In this document: piece by piece, positions 24,313 through 34,713 of the stretch
How positions within the stretch are numbered: the first letter of the stretch is position 1
Layout of the letters: every line of letters begins with the position of its first letter
Source of the DNA: Isoetes taiwanensis
Lineage: Eukaryota > Streptophyta > Lycopodiopsida > Isoetales > Isoetaceae
DNA: 64,000 nucleotides
NCBI GenBank assembly: GCA_021234155.1
Contig: JAJEKV010000013.1
Location: 15,789,877 to 15,853,876, forward strand
Direction: 5' to 3'
Notes under the pieces: model-generated
Seen by the model: the letters and a program-made list of their open reading frames with translations, nothing else
Databases searched by the model: none
What the model was told of the DNA's origin: nothing
Position numbers and translations under genes: made by a program

Positions 24313-25307
24313 CCCAAAATTAAAAAACAAGATTCAATGGTGGGGATCGAACATATGGTTGAAAACATTATCAGATTATGTACATCAAGGGAAAATTAAG
24401 GGAAAAAACTCAATGGTTGCCTGAATCAATCTTTTGCTGCTAGTGCTGGGCATAAAGCTGGGCCAGAAAGAATCCTGTTCGTAGCAATTGGACTCAGCTT
24501 CACATAGGTCGGTTCACACACTACCCAAGCATCTACCATAGCTTCATCAAACTTGCAGAGCCTTTTGCCATATCGGCTGCCTTGTTCAAAGCTGCCAGAA
24601 CTTCATCAAACCAGGCCACCGGACCCCTACACTGATCTATGACTATGCCCTTAATCCAGAGTGTACAATCCTACCGATAAGAATCTGATGCTCTGAGTCT
24701 CCCAGATCTCTCATGTCTGTAGCAAAGGCTTAGAGGAATCGAACCTCCATTTAGCACCAGTGCCTTGAAGAATGTATTCTCAAGAATACACCCCTGCAAC
24801 CGGATCCTGGATCCCTGTTGCATACCCACCTGCCAAGCATTTCCAAATCGACGCTTCAATTAACCATACACCTTTGTTCTATGGCTGCAACCGCAATAGA
24901 CAAGCCATCACTACGTCTCTCCACTACGTTTTTCTTTTACACCATTGCGAAAAGCCCCATCCAAAACACAAAACTAAAGCCAGAAAAGAAAAAAAAAAAA
25001 CTAGCAGAAATGCAGGGTTGGGGTGAAGATTAAGGCGGGGATAGAGTAGTTGCATTTGACGAGACTTATTTTGACATGATTGTCTTTTGGAGTTTGTTTG
25101 TTAAGATATGAACAAAAAGTTGCTTAGTGCTTAGTGCAAGCTATACATTTAGAGGTGCGATAGGGAAAGGGCGTGAATTTTAGTGTTATGTGATGGGGTT
25201 ATACAATGGCATTTAGAAGGTATTGTAATTCAAATGCTATGTGATAGGGCTATGTGATGACATTATCAATCCATGTTACTAAAGATTTTCATTATTGATG
25301 AGCACAT
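24313..25307. other. No certain gene; a coding-like stretch on the minus strand
   Basis: About 24,430-24,680 reads on the minus strand as WFDEVLAALNKAADMAK and then, one frame over, FDEAMVDAWVVCEPTYVKL, so it may be an old gene piece. A tRNA T-arm-like GGAGGTTCGATTCCTCT lies at about 24,731-24,748 (minus) but no full cloverleaf was found. Confidence 0.3.
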
Positions 25308-25508
25308 GGCATTGTTGGAGCGCCGTATATATCGGACGCCGTCATGCTATAGCCACGGGCATATCCGTGGTATATCCGTGTCTTTGATATGTTATAGCCA
25401 TGCCCAAAAAAAAATACACTGCGTTTTTGTGGACAACGGATTTTTTGCCATTTAAGGCTGGCTATAACATGCCCACGTCCGACATTTACCGTGATGGGGC
25501 ATTGTTGG
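25308..25508. mobile_element. MITE with 11-bp target duplication
   Basis: GGCATTGTTGG occurs at 25,308-25,318 and 25,498-25,508. The 179 bp between them has imperfect inverted ends: CGCCGTATATATCGGACG on the left, and the complement of CGTCCGACATTTACCGTG on the right. It contains several copies of CATATCCGTG-like words. An 11 bp duplication suits a Mutator-type MITE, but the family was not recognised. Confidence 0.65.
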
Positions 25509-26297
25509 GGTGATTTTGATACGATCATTAAGACATGAACTGAAAGGTGCTTTGCACTTAAAATTAGTGCAAACTACACATATGGATTCCTTGCAGTAGT
25601 CCTTAAGTTCGTGAGTTGGTGCAAGGCTCCAGTTTTCCAACTCCGATGACTTTGCTTGCATATTGTTGTCCACTTGGGATACAAGATAATTGCTCGAGAA
25701 AGTCAAACAATAGTGCCAGATGATTCTCTTTTGTTCTTGTACCAAATATACATAAGTATATGGGGAGACTACTCTTGGAAAATGTTTAGTTAGATGTTTG
25801 AATTTATCTTTCCTCTTTAGTTGTGAAGTGTTTAGTAGGGTAGGCTTGAGACTAGGGATGGGGTTTGCAGAAGTGTTTAAAGATCCTCTGCACAACAGTA
25901 CTATTTGCAAGAATGCTAGCAACACAGCAAATGGTCTAGCGATGCAAGCAGAGATCTTTCTTGAAGGAATACAGGCCTAAGGAAGTATTACAAAGGGTTA
26001 GATGTGGTGGCAAGGGGTAAGAACCATGAGAGGAAAGAAACATGAAGCATGAAACATAGAAAACAATGTCACCTTCACATTTCATTTGGGAGTCACATGC
26101 ATATTTATGGTGCCTTCTTTTTCTTCGTTGTAGTTGTAGAGTGTATAGAGCCTAGAGTCATTGATAAAGTTAAAGAGTGTAGGTTGTGTTGTGTGAGTTG
26201 ATTGGAACTTTGGACATCAATTATTTTCTTATAAAGTAATACCATGCTTACTAATTTGGGCATCCGCATCATGCATTAATTGAGCTTAGCAGGAAAG
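25509..26297. other. No gene recognised
   Basis: AT-rich spacer. Short open frames on both strands match nothing known to me. Confidence 0.5.
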
Positions 26298-26353
26298 CAT
26301 AATAAAATTCATGCAACAAGTTCTACATAATAAAATTCATGCAACAAGTTCTA
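26298..26353. repeat. 28-bp perfect tandem duplication
   Basis: The unit beginning CATAATAAAATTCATGC is repeated twice with no mismatch, just upstream of a long T-run. Confidence 0.9.
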
Positions 26354-26366
26354 CCACTTTGTTTGA

Positions 26367-26370
<4 letters not shown>

Positions 26371-26400
<30 letters not shown>
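26371..26400 (-). repeat. Poly(T), a possible poly(A) tail of a minus-strand insertion
   Basis: About 30 consecutive T. Read on the minus strand this is an A-tail located downstream of the F-box and PPR relics (27.3-28.1 kb), so it could mark the 3' end of a retrocopy. No matching target duplications were found. Confidence 0.5.
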
Positions 26401-26405
<5 letters not shown>

Positions 26406-27303
26406 TGATGTCGTCGTCATAACCTTCAATTGTATGATGGAATTTGATTTAGTATCTTGGAAACCATTATATACGTCAAAATTGGGGCGTTAAATTAAAT
26501 AAGTTTTTCTATAAGTTTAAAGGATGCAATCTATGAATATGTCAAAATTTAGATGATGCAGTTGTAGTTTTTCTAAGTAATGCATCACACTAGCGAACAA
26601 ATGACACGGGATGTGTTGATGCCAACCCTTCACCTAGAATAAAAAAAATACAAAATGAACCATAACATAAAGAAAAAGGAACTTGCAGATTCCAAGCAAA
26701 AAGGTAATTTAATTATTGAACTGCATCAAACTTATCCTACATATGAGTGCATCCCTCTTGGATGTGATGGACTTTTTGGGTTTTATATCCAATTGCATGT
26801 TCCTCATTTTGAAACGGTATCATTTATGTCAAACAAAATGAATCCGTATGATTTGAAGTTTCACAATGAAGATAGCCTTAAAGAAAGAACCAGCAGTCTG
26901 CCAACTCAACCTTTATAGAATTTTCCTGCATGTAGCTAGTGCATAAAACTGCCTCATCGTCATGGTAAGATTGCCACATCCGAGCATTTTGTAAATAATA
27001 GAAGATACAACAGAAGAAGACACTGAAACAACCATCGTTAAAAGAACGCTGTAGATGCAATTCTAGGCTGCCAACCTTCACCTTTACTACAAGCACCAAA
27101 AATCAATGCAAGAACAATGGAAAATATAGATATCAATCAAGCTCTAAAAACGAATATAAAAGCCAGGAATACAAAATCATGTCAAGGTGAAGCTAGCTAT
27201 GATCCTAATGGAATTTCAAGTTCAACCCTTCAATTTAATCACTCGTAAGCTGCAACATCAAGTTCTGTGAGAAGATTAACAGATGGGGTCTATAGCTTCT
27301 TGT
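26401..27303. other. No gene recognised
   Basis: AT-rich. It could be the 3' untranslated sequence of the minus-strand F-box relic. Confidence 0.4.
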
Positions 27304-27528
27304 TCATATAAGGTCCAACATAAAGATGTTCTGGCATGTCTTATGTCCAATCTTTCTGGGCAATGGAGGTAGGTATTCCAAAGAGCCAGTATCAACGTTA
27401 CAAACAATAGAATTCCTTCCTTTAGGCTGCAAAAACACCAAGTTTCCACTCCCACAAATTCTGAGCCTGTCTACAGTTGAGTACATGTCATCCCACAGCT
27501 CTGGAGGCATCCTTGCAACCTCATTCAA
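27304..27528 (-). pseudogene. F-box/kelch-type protein, C-terminal fragment
   Basis: The minus strand encodes EVARMPPELWDDMYS, then RLRICGSGNLVFLQPKG and CNVDTGSLEYLPPLPR. This is the pattern of plant F-box-kelch proteins (VARMPPEL, a short loop, CxGxGxLVxL, and a Y/CDxxxxxWxWLP-like block). The F-box and early kelch repeats are absent. The fragment starts abruptly against the PPR relic. Such proteins normally serve as substrate adaptors of SCF ubiquitin ligases; this piece cannot. Confidence 0.7.
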
Positions 27529-28075
27529 ATTTCAAGACATGTGCATGGATCCTCTTCCCTTGTCCAACTGCCAATGTGCTTGTGCATGCACTAATAATGC
27601 TGGCGTAAGAAATCTCATTAGGTTTCATATTTTCCTGCTGCATTTCAGCAAAAAGCCTGACAGCGGCTTCCCAGTATCCAAATTACGTGCATCCTATAAT
27701 CATTCTGTTCCATGAGATTATATCTTGAATTTCCATGCTCTCAAAAACTTTAATGGCACTAATTAAACTTCGAGTCTTTGCTTACATGTCAACAAGTGCA
27801 TTTCCAATGATAGTAGACTTATATCCAGCTTTGAGAGCGTAAGCATGCAGATGCTTGCCATAGCTCAATGACGCTTCAACTGTACATGTCCCCACAACAT
27901 TGATAAACGTAATGTCATTCGGTCTTGTATCTTCCCATTCCATCTGAGTGAATAGCTCCAGCGCTGCTTTTCCATTCTCTGTTCGTGCATATCCTGCAAT
28001 TAATGCACTTCATGAAACGACGTCTTTAATGGGCATCCTATCAAATACTTTCTGCAAATATGCTTCCATAGAGAA
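27529..28075 (-). pseudogene. Pentatricopeptide-repeat (PPR) protein fragment
   Basis: The minus strand reads as consecutive PPR units of the P-L-S type: VFDRMPIKDVVS-stop-SALIAGY, then ALELFTQMEWEDTRPNDITF, then YGKHLHAYALKAGYKSTIIG, NALVDM-stop-AK, VFESMEIQDIISWNRMI, AAVRLFAEMQQENMKPNEIS and GKRIHAHVLKFE. Three in-frame stops sit where W, Y and Q are normal, so it is a pseudogene. Intact relatives bind organellar RNA for editing or processing. The similarity ends abruptly where the F-box sequence begins. Confidence 0.9.
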
Positions 28076-31000
28076 ATGAAAACCTGGGCCTTTTACTACA
28101 TATTGAATCAAATCAACATGGCTGCATTGAACTCGGAATTTTTCATCTTAAGGTTCATTGTCAATGTATACATGTGTTCAATTACAACCTGGTTGCCCAG
28201 AATTCAGAATTAAATCATCTAAAGGTTTCCAATGAAATGCATCTCAGTGAAGATCTAAATCACAAAAGCTACACAAAGTTATCAAAGGACAGAAAAACCT
28301 TGTCAATGAATCTATAGAATTAAAATATTTTGCGTGACCAGTCAATTTACAATGCATAAGCTGTCTAACAGCCAAAGCTATCCTATAAGTCCAGAAGGAA
28401 TGCGACCCATGAAGTTACATGCTTCGAGATTTAGATGTTCTAACAATCGAAGATAACATATTTCAGAATGATCCTGTTGTCATAAGAATATTATGGGAGG
28501 AAGCAGTCTTATGGGTGTGTGATTGTCTAAGCCTCATCTAGAGAGTGCATGAAGAAGACATTGAACTCTAAATATGACAAAATCATGCATGTATTAAGCT
28601 AGCTTTCGAAACTCAATATCCATTAAAGTAATTCTTTGCCAAGATAAATGTTCGGCCAAAACATTCCAGAAGCTTATAACAAAGACAGTAAATTTGTCAT
28701 GTAAGAGCAGCAAGGATGGGTTCTTGATGGTGCACCAAGAAGGAATCTACCGATGCCAAAACAAAATCAAGAAATTTAGGAACTAGGTATTAGTTTACTT
28801 ACCTGTGTAGTTTTCCCTGCCAAGCCTCACAACCATATATGAAGGCCATATTTCATGCAACAGTTCTAGTCCTTGCACTGCCAGCATCTTTTGAAAGTCC
28901 AAGTCAGAATGCAGATTTGCGTTGAGAAAGCTCGAAAAAATAGCTTATCAAGGATACTTCACCGAAATCGAAGAGCAAGAGGAAAAATGGCAGAAGCGGC
29001 TACTTGCAGCGGAGGCCAGAGGCGATGCTAGAAGAAGGGATTCTACACGTGGCGTGCCTCCCCATCGCGGGCATCTCCGGAAGACCACACGAATGGAATT
29101 TTCTTTACTTTCTAATTTTCCTAACCGTAGATGCGAAAATAGACAGATCTAACGGCACATGATCAATTTGGCATATGTGGCATGACACGTGGCATAGCTA
29201 GGAATGCAGGAAAGTGGGCAGGGGGGGTTAGGCAACCCTGCTAAAAAAAAAAAAAGGGAAGAAGAAGAAGATGACCTTTAAGTGCAATGCAGGTGCTCAA
29301 ACATGGCATATACGCCATGCCAGGAATCATAGTCCAAAAAAACCACCATGTGATAAAAGCCCCCCTAATATGAAATGAAATATTGCAAGTCTATGGTGAG
29401 GTGATATGATGTTAGTCTTACGCATGGCCCACAAACAAATTGGGCTCCAGTGCGTTAAAGGTAATGCTCCTCTTTCTCCACTTTGTATTCCATCAATAAT
29501 AGCTTCCAATTTCAGCCCCCACTTCCCTCCTTGCCTCCTATATTGCTCCGTTACAAATGTATTACGTATTTTATAATTATTTTTCATTATATGACAATAA
29601 GTTTAACAATTACTTGATTTTGTTGATCAGAATGAAATTTGTTAACTGTCACAAGTGAATATTCACTAATCTCTTGTCATGCAGAATATTGTTGCAAGAG
29701 GAGTGGTTTATAAATGTTTCCAAAGGAGCCATTGAGAAGTTAGTCAATACATAACGAAGGGGCAATGAGCCATCAGGGTTACTTTTTTGGTTTGGTAATT
29801 AACATCTCAAAGGTCTTGATAGTGTGAATGTTTAATAGTGTGAATTTCTAAGGACGAATGTTATGCCAAAGGCATTGAGCATTGTATTCTATATGCTTTA
29901 GACAGGAAAATTTTTAAGTGCTACAAGATATAAGTCACACTTGCCACAAGTTACCACAAGTCTCCAGAAAAAGGCACCCACAAATTGATGGTATCTTAGA
30001 GCTAGGCATAATCCATTTTTTGAGTTGCCCAAAGGCGTGAGCAAAGGTGGGTTAGCTCGACGAAACTCCTCATTTGCATGAGGGGAGTGCGTTACCTTCT
30101 ATCCCCTTTCAATACAAACCCTTTATAGACCATGAGCTGTTTTTGCATGGTACAACTAGGCTCGGATATGGCATCCTGCATAGCTATCCCCTAGAGCGAA
30201 TATCATTGCCATAGCTTATTGATATTGTCTCTATAGCCTCAACTTGCTTCTGATTCTTTCTATACGAACTCTTCTTTCTTCCTCTGACCACCAATCTTTC
30301 AAATCCAAAACGTGCCAAACTTCTAGCAGAGTAGCAAGACCTTGAAGCAGATTAAAACTGTCGGGGATGTTTTTGAAAAGAAGCAGAAATTTTAATAAGA
30401 GAATTAAAAAGAGTTTAGACTATCATAATCAAATTTGTTTCCTTAAGTGCCCTTTAGGGCAACCAAAAAACGAACTGCACTAGTCGTCATAATGGATAGT
30501 ATCCAATCATATAACTTAAAATTTGTGGGATGAATATACCTAGTTTGCTATTAAAAATATATTTCAAAGCACACAATGGCCTGCAATGAGTAGTCTTTGT
30601 CAGACTGCGGCACTAGCAGATCACTCTAAATTATTTATTTATTACGTAAAGGCAACTTAGTGTGTCTATTACGCCTTGGCACATGGTACAATTTCAGTTC
30701 CAAGCATGTTGCATAAACCTTTTTACGTTTTACATCTGCCAATAAAACTTCTACCATCAATGAGAAAGCCAAGGAGCTCTATAAACATCACATTCTTCCT
30801 TAGGAGGCCTATCAATTGTTAAGACTGTAGATTTTTTGAAGTCAATATGCACTAGACATTCTAGTTAAATGTATTAATTGTGGGCTGAATGTAATATGGT
30901 ATGGTATATACAATGCACAATTACTATTAGGGGTTCTATTGTTGGGTATACCAAAAACTCACAAGAGCTGTAACTAGTATACTCCACTACCTAAGCCTCA

Positions 31001-32810
31001 ATTTAAGCACGAGCGGCTTGAATACCAAGGGCAAACATTGGTGGTTTGAATAAAGGTATAACAGGTTGTATGACAGGGCAGAGTATGCTGGATTATTCAA
31101 GTGCTGAAGCTTGAAAATAATTATGAGCCCCCTAATGCTATTTCAAAATCTGCATTGCTTGAATAGCCACACAAATACTGGCTTGTGTCACTTCTTTTGG
31201 TACTGATATACCAAATATCAGGGCAGGAAATGCTGGATTATTCAAGTACTAAAGGTTGAAAACATTTCTAAGCATCCTGATGCTATTTCTAGAACTACAA
31301 TGCTTGAATAGCCACACAAGTACTGAAGCTAGGTACATTCAAATCTGATTTGGAACACTCGAATACTGCTATGTTCGAGTTGCTCAGAATTTCATGTCTT
31401 CTCTGCCTTGTCTCCTAATTTTGGTGCTCAAGCAGTGAGCAAAGCCACTAATTGTTCAACTCTGCCTCTCCAAGACTAAATGAATCTTTCGGGAGCTTTA
31501 TTCCTAGCATCTTCTTGTACTTTCTGGTTACTAAGTTGGAGGTTCTATGCGCTTAATGTATATCAGCTTTTAGAGCAAAAAATAAGTTTCAGCACGTAGA
31601 GGATGAAGATATTGAGATTTACTCCTAGAGTAATTCTCTATGTGTGATGAAGCATTGTATTTCTTATCTTTTATATATAATATAAAAATATCTCGTTCTT
31701 TCAAAAAAACAAAAAAACGAAAAAAGAAAAAAAAAATACCAAGGGCAAACTTTTAGATGGCAAACAATACATGGTTGTTTATGGGAATACCTGGAGGTAC
31801 TGTAGAGCCTAAAGCTACCATTGACTTATCTATCTATCTTAAAACCTTCGTAGCGAACTTCAAATATATCAAAAACTGTGATGTGTCGTATTAGTCGAAA
31901 GTTGTTTTCTTAAGTGGGGTTCATGGCATCCATCCACTAAAACTAATTAAAGGATGTAACACAAATATTCGGGGCATATTGTGGGATATTCATCCATGGA
32001 GTATCTATGCAAAAATAGGATTAATGGCTTGAGGCAATCCCAAAACCCTGTGTTGTGCTGCATTTTCAAGTCAAATCTGTCAAAAAATGGAGAGAATCTA
32101 TTGGAGCTTATGAGGTACATTCCTCTAGGGAAATTGATCCTCAGCTAAGACCAACCCAACTTTGATTTCTATATATTCCAGATTTATCATACTACTTTTG
32201 GCCCCTTTTCCAATGCCTTATTTCATTTTAGCTCAGAGTCCTTGGAGTGACAGCAGAACTTCTACCTTGGATGAGCGAAGAAACTCTATTATATAAAGGC
32301 AAACATTCCATCTTTTTTGTTCTTAGCATAACTCTACAATCCAACCTTGGCATTGCAAGATGGCGATGTAACTTTTAACTATCATTTAATGAAATTGGGA
32401 TTATGTCAACTCCAAAATCATGCCAACTTGCGGTTGTTTTCTAGGCTTTTTTTGGGTTGCCCCTAGGGGGGCAAACCCCCCCCCTTTTTTTTTTTTGAAG
32501 AATATAAGAATATATTTAGGGTGTGGGTTTGTAGAATATCTTAGATATATGCTAGAATATACCTAGGATATGCTGCTGACTGCTAAAAACCCCTTCCTCC
32601 CTGTAAATTGGCGGTCTCGTGCGTTCCGGATGGAGGATGTTGCAACCGGGTAACGGGCAGGGCAGGGCATGAATCGTGCTTGATAACAGACTACTCCTAT
32701 GCCGTTTTGCAAATGTTGTGGAGTCTGGAGCTTAGATGATAGAAATTGTTCCATCCGAAGAGGTTAAAAAGCAAAGCTTTGGAATGGAGATATAGCTGTG
32801 ATGCAGTCAT
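28076..32810. other. Long stretch without a recognised gene
   Basis: AT-rich. A coding-like frame at about 28,922-29,152 (plus) is rich in E, K and R (EEQEEKWQKRLLAAEARGD) but unrecognised. An A-run plus GGGAAGAAGAAGAAGAT lies near 29,243, a (TATC)n tract near 31,826, and a C-run/T-run near 32,477-32,494. Confidence 0.45.
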
Positions 32811-33370
32811 GTGAGGAGTGTGCAGAAGATACCGTTGGATTATCCAGTCGCCTGTGTTCGCCTGTCTTCATATGGTGGTAGCAATCGATCGTGGGCAAGT
32901 AGGACTTCAAGATTTGTGAGGACTAAATCTAGCGCAGAGCATGCACTGCAAGGTCTTCGATTCATCAGCAAAACTGCAGACCAAAAAGGCCAGTGGCAAG
33001 CCGTTGCTGATCGATTTCAATTGTCTGTTAATGGACTCCTTAAACGTGAAGATTTTGGACTTTGCATTGGTTTGTTACTTCGTTTGACCAGTTAATTCTT
33101 GGTGTGAAGTTCGAGTAGTAAACATGCAAATGTCTTGTTCATCTGTGCAGGTATGGACGATTCAAATGAATTTGCTGGAGCGCTGTTTGGCGCCCTCTCT
33201 CGTAGGCAAGATTTTAAGTTGGATTTTTTGATATGTAAGTGCTGAGTTTAAATTTTACGAACCTGGACTCCTGGAGTTCAGATTTAAGGTAAACAAAAAA
33301 GCTTGTGTAAAATGGAATGCAGGTGCGACAAGAATTTAGACGGTCGCATCACAGAGGAGAAGTGCAAGTT
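32811..33370 (+). pseudogene. RBOH: Respiratory burst oxidase homolog (RBOH), N-terminal EF-hand fragment
   Basis: RBOH proteins are plasma-membrane NADPH oxidases making superoxide. Exon 1 (to 33,069) has SAEHALQGLRFISKTA, QWQAVADRFQ and REDFGLCIG. Exon 2 (33,151-33,234) has MDDSNEFAGALFGALSRRQ. A third piece at 33,323 has the calcium-loop sequence CDKNLDGRITEE. The frame does not connect from the second to the third piece, the exon normally between them (start of the EF-hand module) is missing, and sequence after ITEE runs off in another frame. The six-helix haem domain and the FAD/NADPH domains were not found downstream, so this is a relic. Confidence 0.8.
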
Positions 33371-34713
33371 ATCTCCAATTCTTTTGTTGTTGATGTTGGT
33401 CTGCATCCCATCAAAGAAGTTGGGTGTAATTAAACCAGCAGGACAAAGATGTCCTGAAGGATTGACTATGGCAAGGCCAGGAAAAAAAAAATGTGAATAA
33501 ATCTTACATGGGGACACCTCCGCTTACAAAGATCCCGGAAGGCAACTCAAGACCAGTCTAGAGTAATGTGACAGGTGAAACTCTGGCATAATTTGTGATA
33601 AAGATATGCTATTGACCTTAGACTCTCATCAATCTTTAGCCACCAAATTAAAATGGGCCTTCACTGTAAATGAAGAAATAAACAAGACTTAAGGAAAGAA
33701 AGAGGAATAGAGAGAAATAATATTATGGATGCAGCATATGGGCACCTTCGCAACAATAATTCACCTGATTTAAGTTCACCCTAAAGATACTTAAGCCTGC
33801 CAACAATCAGGATGATTGGATGTGAAAAGCTAGATAAAACAAACTTCCTAAGGGGAGGAAAGTTGAGAAAGGGCAAACAATATTACAGATGCTTGTAGCA
33901 CATCGGCGTCTTCACAACAACAGTGTATCTGCAGCTTGGAGACTCTTTGATAGAACTAATCAGCATTTCCCCTTCGGCACATATGTACCTGACCTGCAAA
34001 ACACAATGTCATAAGCTTGCATTTGTAACTTTATCGGCACATTCACTGGACTGATTACCTCAGTTTCTCGTGACTTATTTGTAAGATCACATACTGTTCC
34101 ATTTGTAAAGATATGGGTATAATACCTGGAACAAAAGTTACCAAACATGGCCAATGACTTTAGGAAAAGACTGTTCTTTGATCCTTGAAAGAAGTAATAA
34201 ATGAATAGCATAATTACAAGCTATCAACATGGAATTGTCCATAAACAGATGTGACAGAAAAAGTAAGAATAAGACACTGCTTCAAGTCTAAAAAATAGGC
34301 AGCCCGTGCATTATGGTGCATGGCACGTGGTGCCATCATCAGCCAGGAATTCTTGAAGGAAAGAAAAAACTTTGGGTGCACCTTTGTCCTGCTGACTGGG
34401 ATAGGGGGTCCTTTTGGATTGAAATATCTGGGGCAGAATTGTGCAAAACTTCTATTGCTTCAGAATCAAAAGTACTCAGGACAAATTCCTGTACGACCTA
34501 CTTGTACACATTATGTCGATTCCATTAGCACTTACAAATCAAAACAATAAAGAAACACAATAACGCAGGGGGCATTGATTACATTCAGTTTCCACCCTGG
34601 CATACCTTTTTACTACGATGTATATGTTGAAAAAGATGGTGCTACAGTTTCTTTAACTAAATGGCAGACATACAGAGCATGCTTATATTTAAAGCTCGTC
34701 TCTTTCTATGCAG
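33371..34713. other. No gene recognised
   Basis: I looked here for the 5' exons of PGRL1 (for example the GPRCSLRSRK region) and the rest of RBOH, and found neither. An open frame at 34,320-34,550 has no recognisable similarity. Confidence 0.45.

Noticed and set aside
24731-24748. tRNA T-arm-like sequence on the minus strand
   Set aside because: No acceptor, D or anticodon arms could be matched to it.
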